A stretch of DNA of 64,000 nt from NCBI RefSeq assembly GCF_000281065.1, contig NZ_AKKK01000025.1, positions 1-64,000 of the forward strand. The letters are read 5' to 3'. The number at the start of each line of letters is the position of its first letter. The first letter of the stretch is position 1. Shown piece after piece: positions 50,997 through 60,713 of the stretch. This DNA comes from Arthrobacter sp. M2012083 (lineage in GTDB: Bacteria; Actinomycetota; Actinomycetes; Actinomycetales; Micrococcaceae). The translations under genes and the position numbers were made by a program. The notes under the pieces were generated by a model that worked only from the letters and a program-made list of their open reading frames with translations, did not search any database and had not been told where the DNA came from.

Positions 50997-53627
50997 CTAG
51001 TTTTCTGCGCCGACGGTTTCGCTGCGGACCGGGATAGTGGAAGCGATGAGTACGCCGCCCTTTTCCTCGTTGGTGGCCGGACGGATCTGGCCGCGCTCGG
51101 GAACAAAGGAAATGGATTCGTCCTTCTGGTTGGGGGCGTTGACGAACGAACGGAATCGGCGAAGGCGCTCCGGGTCCTTCAGGGTCTCGGCCCACTCGTC
51201 CTCGTAGGTGTCGATGTGCTTGGCCATGGCGGCTTCAAGCTCTTCGGCAATGCCCAAGGAGTCGTTGACCACTACTTCCTCGACGTGCTTGATGCCGCCG
51301 TCGAGCTCTTCCTGCCAGCGCGCGGTGCGCTGAAGGCGGTCAGCGGTGCGGATGTAGTACATGAGGTATCGGTCGATGTACTTCAGCAGGGTTTCGTCGT
51401 CCAGGTCCTTGGCCAGCAGCTGGGCGTGCGCCGGGGTGGCGCCGCCGTTACCGCCTACGTAGAGGTTCCAACCGTCGGCCGTGGCGATCACGCCAACATC
51501 CTTGCCACGGGCTTCGGCGCACTCGCGGGCGCAACCGGAGACACCCATTTTCAGCTTGTGGGGGCTGCGGAGGCCGCGGTAGCGCAGCTCCAAGGCGATG
51601 GCCATGGCCACCGAATCCTGCACACCGAAGCGGCACCACGTGGAACCAACGCAGGACTTCACGGTACGAAGGCTCTTGCCGTAGGCCTGTCCGGATTCGA
51701 AACCGGCGTCCACCAGTTCCTTCCAGATGTCCGGCAGCTGCTCCAGGCGCGCACCGAACATATCGATGCGCTGTCCGCCGGTGATCTTGGTGTACAGGTT
51801 GTACTTCTCAGCTACTGCGGCGATGACGCCGAGGCCCTTGGGCGTGATTTCACCACCCGCGATGCGGGGAACCACCGAATAGGTACCGTCCTTCTGCATG
51901 TTCGCCAAGGCGCGGTCGTTGGTGTCCTGCAGCGCGCCGCGACCAGCATCCAGAACGTAGGCGGAGTGCTGGCTGGCCAGGATGGAAGCAATGGTCGGCT
52001 TGCAGATATCGCAACCCGCGCCGGTGCCGTACTTGGCCATGATGTCTTCGAAGGAAGTGAGCTCAAGGACGCGGATGGCATCGAAGAGTTCCTGCCGGGA
52101 AAGGCTGATGTGCTCGCACAGTGCCTTGGAGACCTCAATGCCGGACTTCTTCAGTTCGCCTTCTAGGAGCTTCTTGAGCATGGGAACGCACGAACCACAC
52201 TGGGTGCCGGCCCTGGTGCAGCCCTTCAGCTCGCCGAGCTCCTGCACGGGGGAGTTGCCCTCGCAGGCACCACAACCGTTGATGGTGTCACGGATGGTTC
52301 CTGCGGCTACGTTGTTGCAGGAGCACAGGATGGCATCGTCCGGAAGCTCGGTTTCAGGAGCCTCGCCACCGCCCGCCGCGCTCAAGTAGGCGCCCGGTTC
52401 GGCGGACAGTTCGCGGCCCAGAAGCGGGCGGAGGCTCATGTACGGGGAAGCGTCGCCCACGAAGATGCCGCCCAGGAGGGTCTTGGCATCATCTGTGGTG
52501 ACAATCTTCTGGTAAACGCCACGAGCCGGGTCGGCGTAGACAATTTCCAGGGAGTGCTCGGTGCGGGCAAACGCGTCGCCGAAGCTTGCCACGTCAACGC
52601 CGGACAACTTGAGCTTGGTGGCAGTGTCGAAGCCCGGGAACGTCGCTGCTCCACCGTGCAGGCGGTCAGCAACGATCTCGGCCATCGTGTTGGCAGGAGC
52701 CACGAGCCCCAGGCACATGCCCTCGAAGTTGGCTACTTCGCCGATAGCCCAGATGCCCTCCACTTCCGTGGCGCAGAAATCGTTGATGACAACGCCGCCG
52801 CGCTGGCCCAGGCTAAACAGCTGCTCTTCGCCTTCTGCCGCGCGGAAGAGGTCGTCACGGGGCTTGACGCCGATAGCCACGATGACGAGGTCTGCGTCGA
52901 TGGTGCGGCCGTCAGCCATCAGGACACCGGTGACGTTGCCGTCGTCGTCCGTGACTACCTCGGAGGGGAAGACGCCACCGTGGACTTCGAAGCCCTTGGC
53001 CTCAATCAGGCGGCCGAGGGCTTGGCCGGCACCCTCATCCAGCTGGGTGTTCATCAGCCATGGTGCGCCATTGATGACGATCGGTGTGGCGCCCAGCTGT
53101 TCGGTACCGGCAGCAGACTCAAGTCCAAGCAAGCCACCACCAATGGTGACCGCGTTGACTTTGCGGCCGAGCTTTTCGCGCAGCTCGGCGATGGCCTTGT
53201 TGATGGCCCAGACGTCCTCGAGCGTGCGGTAAACGTGGGTGTGCTCGGAACCGGGGATGGGGAGTCGGGCCGCGTCGGAACCCGAAGCCACCACCAGGTG
53301 GTCGTATTCGTACTTGTTGCCGGCGGCGGTGAGGACGCTCTTGGCAACGGAGTCGATCTTAACGGCGCGCTCGCCGGTGACCAAAGTCAGGGCTTCGTGG
53401 TCCCACATGGACGCATCGCCCAAGGTGAGGTCCACGCCGGTTTCCGTGAGGGCCTTGCTCAGCGCAACACGGTCGTAGGGGAGGTGCGCCTCTTCGGTCA
53501 GCACCGTAACCTGCCAACCTTCAAGTCCGCGATTGAACATGGCATCGGCGAAACGGTGGGCAGCGGGGCCGCCGCCGACGACGACGATGCGGCGCGGGTT
53601 CTCTGTACTTGAAGTGTGTCCGGTCAC
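50997..53627 (-). CDS. nirB: Nitrite reductase [NAD(P)H], large subunit
   Basis: 876 residues. Order: FAD/NAD oxidoreductase part (VVVGGGPAAHRFADAMF, ATGS-type VVASGSDAARLP, GGGLLGLESA, IWAIGEVANFEG); a BFD-type [2Fe-2S] domain (ILCSCNNVAAGTI, GCGACEG, CTRAGTQCGSCVP); a second small Fe-S region; and the siroheme/[4Fe-4S] half with CVGSTWCRFG and KMGVSGCARECAEA. It reduces nitrite to ammonia with NAD(P)H. Unusually, nirD is not downstream but divergent, 281 bp away. First gene of the nirB-cobA-regulator unit. Confidence 0.95.
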   Translation of the reverse strand: MTGHTSSTENPRRIVVVGGGPAAHRFADAMFNRGLEGWQVTVLTEEAHLPYDRVALSKALTETGVDLTLGDASMWDHEALTLVTGERAVKIDSVAKSVLTAAGNKYEYDHLVVASGSDAARLPIPGSEHTHVYRTLEDVWAINKAIAELREKLGRKVNAVTIGGGLLGLESAAGTEQLGATPIVINGAPWLMNTQLDEGAGQALGRLIEAKGFEVHGGVFPSEVVTDDDGNVTGVLMADGRTIDADLVIVAIGVKPRDDLFRAAEGEEQLFSLGQRGGVVINDFCATEVEGIWAIGEVANFEGMCLGLVAPANTMAEIVADRLHGGAATFPGFDTATKLKLSGVDVASFGDAFARTEHSLEIVYADPARGVYQKIVTTDDAKTLLGGIFVGDASPYMSLRPLLGRELSAEPGAYLSAAGGGEAPETELPDDAILCSCNNVAAGTIRDTINGCGACEGNSPVQELGELKGCTRAGTQCGSCVPMLKKLLEGELKKSGIEVSKALCEHISLSRQELFDAIRVLELTSFEDIMAKYGTGAGCDICKPTIASILASQHSAYVLDAGRGALQDTNDRALANMQKDGTYSVVPRIAGGEITPKGLGVIAAVAEKYNLYTKITGGQRIDMFGARLEQLPDIWKELVDAGFESGQAYGKSLRTVKSCVGSTWCRFGVQDSVAMAIALELRYRGLRSPHKLKMGVSGCARECAEARGKDVGVIATADGWNLYVGGNGGATPAHAQLLAKDLDDETLLKYIDRYLMYYIRTADRLQRTARWQEELDGGIKHVEEVVVNDSLGIAEELEAAMAKHIDTYEDEWAETLKDPERLRRFRSFVNAPNQKDESISFVPERGQIRPATNEEKGGVLIASTIPVRSETVGAEN

Positions 53628-53717
53628 TGGTGGGCCTTTCGCAGATGTTGCAGACGGATCTCCGCAACTTGTGGTTCCAGCCTAGGGACGGGCAGTTTCG
53701 CTTCAGTTTCCCTTATG

Positions 53718-53758
53718 TTTCGTGATCTTAACTTCTGCATCACGAACGCATTTCGTGA
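53718..53758. promoter_or_regulatory. Cluster of three TTCGTGA motifs between nirB and nirD
   Basis: TTCGTGA occurs at 53719-53725, its complement TCACGAA at 53740-53746, and TTCGTGA again at 53752-53758. The first two form an 8-bp inverted repeat (TTCGTGAT / ATCACGAA) and the last two form another around cgca. Nearby are two GTTTC half-sites six bases apart (53690s-53710). It is a likely operator region for the nirB and nirD promoters. Confidence 0.5.
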
Positions 53759-53908
53759 GGTGTGAGGTCTCTTTTACGCGTTCGACACAAACACGGACAC
53801 CCGATGAAACACCCGGGTCCTAGCTTGGAGTAGTGGCCGCAAGTGTGGCCCGGTCCGGGGGAGTGACGGTGGAAAAGCCAGCACCCGGACACAGTGAGAG
53901 GGGCTGAA

Positions 53909-54271
53909 ATGACCGTAATTCTGGACCGTGCCGAGGACCTGACCACAACCGCCACGTGGCATCGTGTTTGCCCGGTAGACGAACTCGAACTGGCTTGGGG
54001 CGAGGCTGCACTGATCGCCGGCCGTCAGGTTGCGCTGTTCCGCACAGCGCCCACCGAGGTCTTCGCCGTGGCACAGCAGGACCCGGCGACGCTCGCCAAC
54101 GTTATGGCCCGGGGAATCATTGGATCCCGGGGAAGCCGGCCGACCATCGCATCGCCGCTGCACAAAGAGGTCTACGACCTCGAAACCGGTGAATGCTTCA
54201 CCAATCCGGAACTCAAACTCGACGCGTTTGCCACCCGTTTGGTGGATGGCTTCATCGAAGTTGAACTTTAA
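53909..54271 (+). CDS. nirD: Nitrite reductase [NAD(P)H], small subunit
   Basis: 120 residues from ATG 53909. Rieske-like fold of NirD type: WHRVCPVDELELAWGEAALI, GRQVALFRT, EVFAVAQQDPATLANVMARG, IASPLHKEVYDLETGECFT. As in NirD generally, the Cys/His cluster ligands of true Rieske proteins are missing. It is the partner of NirB but on the opposite strand, and converges with the phosphohexomutase gene with a 5-bp gap. Confidence 0.93.
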   Translation: MTVILDRAEDLTTTATWHRVCPVDELELAWGEAALIAGRQVALFRTAPTEVFAVAQQDPATLANVMARGIIGSRGSRPTIASPLHKEVYDLETGECFTNPELKLDAFATRLVDGFIEVEL

Positions 54272-54276
54272 GAGTC

Positions 54277-56022
54277 CTACAAGCCCAAGGCTTCGCGGAC
54301 GTCCCTGAGGACATCGTCCAGGGACGTCCGCGCTGCCTGGCGTGCCGCTGGAAGTTCGGCCGCGGATTCCACGGCCTGGATGACTTCCAGGTAGCACTTG
54401 AGCTTGGGCTCGGTGCCACTGGGACGGATGATGACGCGGCTTTGGTCCCGGGTCAGGTACAGCAGGCCGTCCGTGGGAGGCAGGGTTTCGCTTCCTTGTG
54501 CGAGATCGGTTGAAACCTCGACGGCGGAGCCTCCGAACGCTTCGGGCGGGTTGACCCGCAGGCGGTTCATCATGGCATCGAGCAGTCCCAAATCGGCTAC
54601 CCGGATACTGAGTTGGTCACTCGCATGCAGTCCGTGCACCAGATACAGGTCATCCAGGGTGTCGAAGATCGTCTTGCCTTCGGCCTTGGCCGTTGCGGCG
54701 AGTTCCGCGATCAGCACAGCCGCCGAAATGCCATCCTTGTCGCGCACCAGGTCAGGCGCGACACAGTAACCCAGTGCTTCCTCGTACCCGTAGGTGAGGC
54801 CGGGAACCCGCGAAATCCATTTGAAGCCAGTGAGTGTTTCTTCGTGGGCGTAACCCGCTGCGGCAGCGATGCGTGAGAGCAGTCGGGAGGACACGATGGA
54901 GTTGGCGAAGACTCCGGTCTGCGGCTCATCCCCGGCACCGGCAGCCATACGCGCCACTACGTGAGCACCCAGCAGCGCCCCCACTTCGTCACCGCGGAGC
55001 ATCCGCCAGCTTCCCGTTGCTGGATCCAACGCAGCCACCGCGGCCCGATCGGCGTCGGGGTCATTCGCCAAAACGATGTCCGCATCCGAGTCCGCAGCAG
55101 CGGCAAGGGCCAGGTCCAGCGCCCCGGGCTCCTCCGGATTAGGGAAAGCGACGGTGGGGAAGTCCGGATCGGGCTCGGCCTGTTCGGCCACGAGCGTGAC
55201 ATCGGCGAAACCGGCGGCGTTCAGGACGGAGACCGCCGTTTCACCGCCGACACCGTGCATGGGCGTTAGGACGATCTTGAGGTCCCGCGCCGGGAAGTGC
55301 TCCCTATCCACCAGTCCCGCCATGGCAGCTTCATATTCTGCGGCGATGGACGTAGGCAGCACAGTCCAGCCGTTTTCTGCCAGTTCAATCGAATCCAGCG
55401 CCCCTACGGCCTCAATCTTTGCCGCGATCTCAGCGTCGTACGGCGCCACGATCTGAGAACCGCGCCCGCTCTCGGATACTGCATGGCGTCCAAGGTAGAC
55501 CTTGTAACCGTTGTCCTGCGGCGGGTTGTGGCTGGCTGTGACCATGACACCGCCGTCGCAATCCAGTGACCTGACCGCGTAGGCGAGCAACGGCGTCGGA
55601 AGGGCTGCCGGCATCAGGAAGGTTTCGATGCCCGCTGCCGTAAAGATCGCAGCGGTTTCCTGGGCGAAGATGTCCGAGTTGTACCGGGCATCGAAGCCGA
55701 CGACGGCGCGCGGCCGGGTGCCCGGCGCAGCTGCGGCTACCGATTCGGTGAGGAAGGCCGCCAGGCCTGCAGCTGCCCGACGGACAACAACGCGGTTCAT
55801 TCGGTTGGGGCCCGGGCCGAGCGCTGCGCGGAGGCCTGCTGTGCCGAATTGCAGGGTGCCGCTAAAGCTGTCGCCCAATTCCTGGGCTGCTCCCGCATCA
55901 CCGCCGCTGGCAAGCTCGGCCAACTCAAGGAGAGCAGCCGACGTCGCCGGGTCCGGGTCTTGGGAAGCCCAGTGGCGGGCGTCGGTGAGCAGCTGTTCAA
56001 ATGCGGCATCGCTGGATGTCAT
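54277..56022 (-). CDS. Phospho-sugar mutase (phosphoglucomutase/phosphomannomutase family)
   Basis: 581 residues, alpha-D-phosphohexomutase with all four sites: phosphoserine loop GVMVTASHNPPQDNGYK, metal loop LANDPDADRAAVA, sugar loop RGDEVGALLG region with the GYEEALGY block, and phosphate-binding RPSGTEPKLKCYLE. FGTAGLRAALGPGPNRMNRV and the length place it with PgcA/Pgm2-type mutases. It interconverts hexose 1- and 6-phosphates. A purine nucleoside phosphorylase about 4 kb away could make phosphopentomutase activity relevant too. Confidence 0.92.
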   Translation of the reverse strand: MTSSDAAFEQLLTDARHWASQDPDPATSAALLELAELASGGDAGAAQELGDSFSGTLQFGTAGLRAALGPGPNRMNRVVVRRAAAGLAAFLTESVAAAAPGTRPRAVVGFDARYNSDIFAQETAAIFTAAGIETFLMPAALPTPLLAYAVRSLDCDGGVMVTASHNPPQDNGYKVYLGRHAVSESGRGSQIVAPYDAEIAAKIEAVGALDSIELAENGWTVLPTSIAAEYEAAMAGLVDREHFPARDLKIVLTPMHGVGGETAVSVLNAAGFADVTLVAEQAEPDPDFPTVAFPNPEEPGALDLALAAAADSDADIVLANDPDADRAAVAALDPATGSWRMLRGDEVGALLGAHVVARMAAGAGDEPQTGVFANSIVSSRLLSRIAAAAGYAHEETLTGFKWISRVPGLTYGYEEALGYCVAPDLVRDKDGISAAVLIAELAATAKAEGKTIFDTLDDLYLVHGLHASDQLSIRVADLGLLDAMMNRLRVNPPEAFGGSAVEVSTDLAQGSETLPPTDGLLYLTRDQSRVIIRPSGTEPKLKCYLEVIQAVESAAELPAARQAARTSLDDVLRDVREALGL

Positions 56023-56124
56023 AGGGACAAAACTATCCTCAATGCGTCCCTCCCGGGCAACGAGGAGTGAGATCCATGCCTCAAGAGCGGTTGTAAAGGG
56101 TGAGATCCCGCGCGTGGGCGGCCC

Positions 56125-57747
56125 TTAAAGAACCCGGGACGTGACAGTGAAGTCCGTGTCGCCCTCCATGCTGAAGGCCGAGGCGCCGGTGTTGTCCCAG
56201 TCAGGGAAGAACGTGTCCGAAATGACCGCAGTTCCTCGCGCAGCGAAGACTTCCACCGAGGACGAATCGAGGAGGATCGTGAGATGGACCTTGCTGCCGG
56301 GGGAAGGCAGGGCTACTTCGTGAAACGGGCTGAACTTTTCGGAGAAGTTGCTGGTTCCGGCTTTTGCCCGGTCCACCCTGACACTTCCCGTTTCCCTGTT
56401 ATACGAGATCCGCAGTCCGGTCTCGGAAGCGGAGGATGAGTGGCGGAGGAGAACACCAGCTTCACGCGCCGACTTCAGGTCCATGTCCAGTTCGATCAGC
56501 TGGGTGCGTCCTCTGAACTCCTGGCCAAGGTCCTGGGGCGAGGAGCCAACGGTGAGGTTTTTACTGTGCACTTCACCGGAGCGGTCCAGCGTTTCCCGCG
56601 CCGCACCGGCTATGGCAGACCGGAGCTCAAGCCGCTTCTCACCGCGAACCAAGGTCAGCTCGCGGGGAATTGCCATGGAGCCGCGCCATGGAGTGGTGGG
56701 CACATCCTGGGCGTAGTCCCAGTTGCCCATCCATCCCAGGAGAACGGGCTTGTCCCCGGGCGCGCCGGAGATGGAGTTTGCGGCGTAGTAGTCCGCGCCG
56801 TGGTCCAGCCACTGGGACTCGGTGAGCGGGGCGCCGGGGGCTGCGGCATTTTCCGCGGTAAAGCGTGTCCCATCGAATTCGCCCACGAAATACTGCATTC
56901 CCGAGCCGCCCGCAATGCCGCCGGGGTTGATGCTCAGCAGCATGACCCACTTCTTTGCCGTGGAGTCCTCCACGTCCATGTGGATGAGTTCCGGCACCTC
57001 CCAGAGGCCACCTTGGGCGCCGACGCCGGAGAAATCGCTCAAGTATTCCCAGCGGAGCAGGTCCGTGGACTTGAACATCTTGACTACCTGGGCGTCGGCC
57101 ACCACGGTGGTCATCACCCAGTAGCGGCCGGGTTCGTACCAGGTGATTTTGGGGTCGCGGAAGTTGTTGTTGGTGGGTGCAAGGTTCAGGACCGGGTTTC
57201 CCTGGTACTTCTGCCACGTGGTCCCGTTGTCCAGGCTGAACGCGACGGATTGTGCCTGGGCGCCTTGCGGCAGCGCGCCGTTCTTCCCGTAGGCGCTGGT
57301 GTAGAGGGCGACCATGGGCGGGTTCTCTGCCGAGCCGAGACCGGAGGCGTTGTTCTTGTCCATCACAATGCAGCCGGAGAAGATTTCCTCTTCGGGGCTC
57401 GCCTCCATGGCCACAGGCTGCTGCTCCCAATGCACCAGATCCTTGCTGGTGGAGTGGCCCCACGACATGTTGCCCCACGAGTTGCCGCGCGGGTTGTACT
57501 GGTAAAAGGCATGGTAGGTGCCGTCGTGGTAGACCAGACCGTTGGGATCGTTGAGCCAGTTTTTCTCAGCCGTCAGATGCGCGAGGGGCCGCCATGGGTC
57601 CGAAGGGGACGGCCGGTGTCCGCCCGGGGCGGGAACCGGCGTCGGGCTGTCAGTTTGCGTGCAGGACGCGGCGGAAAAGGCGACCACGACGGCGGCGCTT
57701 GCGGCCAGCATTTGGCGGCGGGACAGGTGGGGGCTGGGAAAAGTCAT
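56125..57747 (-). CDS. sacC: Glycoside hydrolase family 32 levanase / fructosidase, Tat lipoprotein
   Basis: 540 residues. Twin-arginine-like signal SRRQMLAASAAVVVAFSAAS with Cys at the lipobox (about residue 29). GH32 five-blade propeller: nucleophile Asp in NWLNDPNGLVYHDG, transition-state Asp in NFRDPKITW, acid/base Glu in LWEVPELIHM, plus FYQYNP and SGCIVMDK, followed by a C-terminal beta-sandwich. It should release fructose from levan, inulin or sucrose outside the cell. It lies 90 bp after levansucrase on the same strand. Confidence 0.9.
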   Translation of the reverse strand: MTFPSPHLSRRQMLAASAAVVVAFSAASCTQTDSPTPVPAPGGHRPSPSDPWRPLAHLTAEKNWLNDPNGLVYHDGTYHAFYQYNPRGNSWGNMSWGHSTSKDLVHWEQQPVAMEASPEEEIFSGCIVMDKNNASGLGSAENPPMVALYTSAYGKNGALPQGAQAQSVAFSLDNGTTWQKYQGNPVLNLAPTNNNFRDPKITWYEPGRYWVMTTVVADAQVVKMFKSTDLLRWEYLSDFSGVGAQGGLWEVPELIHMDVEDSTAKKWVMLLSINPGGIAGGSGMQYFVGEFDGTRFTAENAAAPGAPLTESQWLDHGADYYAANSISGAPGDKPVLLGWMGNWDYAQDVPTTPWRGSMAIPRELTLVRGEKRLELRSAIAGAARETLDRSGEVHSKNLTVGSSPQDLGQEFRGRTQLIELDMDLKSAREAGVLLRHSSSASETGLRISYNRETGSVRVDRAKAGTSNFSEKFSPFHEVALPSPGSKVHLTILLDSSSVEVFAARGTAVISDTFFPDWDNTGASAFSMEGDTDFTVTSRVL

Positions 57748-57772
57748 GGGGAGATCCTGGGGGTTGGGGGTA

Positions 57773-57809
57773 GCAGGGGTGCCCGTCCTTGTGGGTCCGG
57801 CACCCCTGC
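57773..57809 (-). terminator. Hairpin between levansucrase and levanase genes
   Basis: GCAGGGGTGCC and its exact complement GGCACCCCTGC flank a 15-nt loop between sacB (upstream on the minus strand) and the GH32 gene. There is no T tract. It may reduce read-through or protect the sacB 3' end. Confidence 0.6.
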
Positions 57810-57837
57810 CGTGGCCTGTCGGCCGGGGTGTTACTGC

Positions 57838-59436
57838 TTACTTGTAGAGGCCCTCGCCGCCAACGCGAACGTTGGTGGGAAGGTAGCCGAACGGGCCAAG
57901 GCCGTTCTGGCCGAAGCTGCGGTCAACCTGCGTCACGCCGCCCTTGAAGTTCATCTTCACGGTGGGGGACAGGGAGCCGCCGCGGACGCCGTCCACGTTG
58001 TCGATGAAGGACTGGACCAGTCCGCCAGGTTGCACGTAGTGCGAGTAGGCCTGGAACTGACGGCCGTTCTGTCGTGGGTCCGGACCCTCCGGCGCGTTGG
58101 CCGGCATGTTCAGGTCCGTGGGGGAGCCCAAAGCCAGGCCGCTGTTGTTGACCGGCTGGTAGTCGGACCGGACGCCGTCGCCGACGAAGCCGTACACGCC
58201 GTCGGGGCCGCGCATTCCATCTGCATACGTGAACTGGTGGCTGATGGTGAACAGGTAGTACTTGTTCTTGCCGTTCTCGTTCTGGATGTAGATCTGCGGA
58301 CGTTCAGTCTGGTCGTTGACGCAATTGGCCGAGAGGATCGGCGGCAGGAAGCTCCACTTGGTGAGGTCCTTGTTGTCCGCCACGGCGAGGCCCACGTTGG
58401 CAGTCTGGTACCAGGCGCCGGTGCTGTTGACCTGCGCCACAGTCTCGGCGTTGGGGTCGCCCGGCTGGTAGCCGAGGTCTTCCTGCTTGCACTTGTAGGA
58501 GCCACGGGTGCCGCCGGTGTTGCCTTCGAAGACCATGAAGGTTTTACCCGGGTGGGCGGGGTCCGCAAAGGTGTACGGGTCACGGAACGCGAAGCCGGGG
58601 TTCTGGGCTTTGTTCTGGTACAGCTTTCCGTCCGGCTCCAGCAGTTTGGTGTGCTGGAAGCCGTCGAAGGTCACGCCGTCCTTGTTGGCGTGGATGTTAC
58701 CCAGTGCCTTGGCGATTGCAGCGTCCGGAGCGATCCCGCCGCCACCTGCATTCCGCTCGGCGACGTCGTAGAACGTGGTGGCGGTGTAGAAGACGTTGAT
58801 CTTGTTGCCCTGCATGAGGCGCGTGGAGCCTGACCACTCCGTATTGCCGATGGATGTGTTGTCCAGGAACAGGTGTCCGCCGTAGTTCCATTTGTCCTTG
58901 GCGGGATCAGCGTTGGTCTTGCGGAAGAAGTAGCCGATCCTGGCGTTCCAGTGGCGCTGGTCGAAGCCATAGCCCGCGTGCCTGTCAGCAACCAGGGAGA
59001 AGATGACATCCCAGCCCTTGTAGCTGATCTGGTTGGCGTTTTCGTCTGTCAGGGACCACGTGTCCCAAACCCAGACGTCGTCGTTCATGGCCGGGAAGTC
59101 CTTGGGGATTTCCGGCATGGTGACGTTGGGGCTCATGGAGTTCTCGCCCGGGGCAACGTTGGGGTTGCTCTGGGCCATGATCTGCTTGGCGTCGGCTCGC
59201 GTCCACTTGGACGTGAAGTCAGCTGCCGGATCGTACGCCTGCTGGGTGTGCGTCGTTGGCAGCGGGAAGCCGGGCGTGGGCGCCGGCATGGTGCTCGACG
59301 GCGGGTCGGCCGGCAGGTTGGCTTGCGCGGCCGGCGTCACCAGCAGGATGCTGCCGGCCACGCCTGCCGCCGCTGCGAGGGCTACTGCCTGTCGCAGCCG
59401 GCGGCGCGGCCGTGGAGGGGTTGAGTGCGTGTTCAT
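57838..59436 (-). CDS. sacB: Levansucrase, GH68
   Basis: 532 residues. Sec signal peptide (QAVALAAAAGVAGSILLVTP, cleavage likely after AAQA). GH68 triad: nucleophile Asp in VWVWDTWSLTD, stabilising Asp in AFRDPYTF, acid/base Glu in TERPQIYIQ. The calcium-site and EGNTGG segments are present. It makes levan from sucrose and releases glucose. Followed by the GH32 gene, a levan synthesis and breakdown locus. Confidence 0.94.
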   Translation of the reverse strand: MNTHSTPPRPRRRLRQAVALAAAAGVAGSILLVTPAAQANLPADPPSSTMPAPTPGFPLPTTHTQQAYDPAADFTSKWTRADAKQIMAQSNPNVAPGENSMSPNVTMPEIPKDFPAMNDDVWVWDTWSLTDENANQISYKGWDVIFSLVADRHAGYGFDQRHWNARIGYFFRKTNADPAKDKWNYGGHLFLDNTSIGNTEWSGSTRLMQGNKINVFYTATTFYDVAERNAGGGGIAPDAAIAKALGNIHANKDGVTFDGFQHTKLLEPDGKLYQNKAQNPGFAFRDPYTFADPAHPGKTFMVFEGNTGGTRGSYKCKQEDLGYQPGDPNAETVAQVNSTGAWYQTANVGLAVADNKDLTKWSFLPPILSANCVNDQTERPQIYIQNENGKNKYYLFTISHQFTYADGMRGPDGVYGFVGDGVRSDYQPVNNSGLALGSPTDLNMPANAPEGPDPRQNGRQFQAYSHYVQPGGLVQSFIDNVDGVRGGSLSPTVKMNFKGGVTQVDRSFGQNGLGPFGYLPTNVRVGGEGLYK

Positions 59437-59844
59437 GCTTGCTCTTCTCGCGGAGTGTTGGACTTCGTGGAGTGGGGCGCATGCCCTGACCCCCTGTTGG
59501 GGGTTCTCTACTCAGGCGTCCGTCGATCCGCTGTAGGCGTCATCGAAGGACGCCATCGTTTCGAGGTGCGGGGAAACCTTGTAGCTATCCGCCGCGGTGG
59601 TTCCGGCACGTCGACTTACCGGAACACTCCCACGCTAGACACGTGTTAGGTCTGAGGGCAAAGGGCATTTCAGGGGCCTTCCCGGTTACTCGTCAGTAAT
59701 TGCGCAAGCGCTTACATTGGCAACGTGCGCGCGTGACACATCCGGGCGGCCCCAATCAAATGTTTCGCCACAAATCAGATTTAAGATGAGAATTTACTGT
59801 GCGTTTACTTCTCCTCCGAAGTTGTTAGCGCAAACCCTTAAAGA
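59437..59844 (-). promoter_or_regulatory. Long sacB upstream region with AAGCGCTT operator
   Basis: About 400 bp without a gene and more A/T-rich around 59750-59830 than its surroundings. GCGCAAGCGCTTACAT at 59702-59717 contains the palindromic core AAGCGCTT typical of LacI/GalR-family operators, as expected for a sugar-controlled sacB. No clear -35/-10 pair was fixed. Confidence 0.5.
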
Positions 59845-59882
59845 GCGATGCGGGGTCACCGTGGACGGTGACCCCGCATCGC
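59845..59882 (-). terminator. Terminator after purine nucleoside phosphorylase
   Basis: A perfect 17-bp stem (GCGATGCGGGGTCACCG and its complement) with loop tgga, 12 bp past the stop on the minus strand and followed there by CTCTTTA. Confidence 0.85.
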
Positions 59883-59894
59883 AGATGGCAGTGA

Positions 59895-60713
59895 CTAGAG
59901 CTTGGCTATGATCTCCGCCAGAAGCTTGGAGATCCGCCGACCGGCTGCGTGACCTGCTTCAAGGACTTCCGCATGACTCAGGGGAACCGGGCTGATGCCG
60001 GCTGCAAGGTTGGTGACAAGGGAGATGCCAAACACTTCCATCCCTGCGTGGCGGCCGGCGATGGCTTCCAGCGCTGTGGACATGCCCACCAAGTCTGCGC
60101 CGATTCGCTTGGCGTACTGAACCTCTGCCGGCGTCTCGTAGTGCGGGCCTGTGAACTGTGCGTAAACCCCTTCCTGCAGGGAGGAATCGACTTCACGGGC
60201 GAGGTCGCGGATCCGTGAGGAATAGAGGTCCGTGAGATCAACGAACGTTGCGCCCTCAAGCGGTGAGGTTGCGGTGAGGTTGATGTGGTCGCTTATCAGC
60301 ACTGGAGTTCCGGGGGCCCAATCTTCATTGAGCCCGCCACAACCGTTGGTGAGCACCAGCGTCTTGCACCCGGCCGCTGCGGCCGTGCGTACGCCGTGGA
60401 CGACGGACCGCACGCCGCGGCCTTCGTAGTAATGCGTCCGGGCACCTAGGACCAGGGCTCGTTTGCCCTCCTTGGTGAGGACGGAGCGGATGGTGCCCAC
60501 ATGGCCCACCACCGCTGGTTTGTGGAAGCCGGGAACCTCGGAGGCGTTGAGGGTGGCGGTGGTTTCGCCGATCAGGTCGGCGGCCTCCGCCCATCCGGAT
60601 CCGAGCACCAGGGCTACGTCGTGGGACTCGACGCCGGTCTCCGCGGCGATGAAGTCAGCGGCGGCCTGCGCGGCCTCGAAAGGGTCAGTGTTCATTAGCT
60701 CAGTGTTACTCAC
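59895..60713 (-). CDS. punA: Purine-nucleoside phosphorylase
   Basis: 272 residues from a GTG; an ATG six codons later is possible. Trimeric-type PNP features: LVLGSGWAEAADLIG, VGHVGTIRSV, LGARTHYYEGRGVRSVVHGV, VLTNGCGGLNEDWAPG, QFTGPHYETPAEV, VGMSTALEAIAGRHAGM. It splits purine nucleosides with phosphate for salvage; with DeoC the deoxyribose moiety could be used. Divergent from lpdA; terminator downstream. Confidence 0.94.
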   Translation of the reverse strand: MSNTELMNTDPFEAAQAAADFIAAETGVESHDVALVLGSGWAEAADLIGETTATLNASEVPGFHKPAVVGHVGTIRSVLTKEGKRALVLGARTHYYEGRGVRSVVHGVRTAAAAGCKTLVLTNGCGGLNEDWAPGTPVLISDHINLTATSPLEGATFVDLTDLYSSRIRDLAREVDSSLQEGVYAQFTGPHYETPAEVQYAKRIGADLVGMSTALEAIAGRHAGMEVFGISLVTNLAAGISPVPLSHAEVLEAGHAAGRRISKLLAEIIAKL

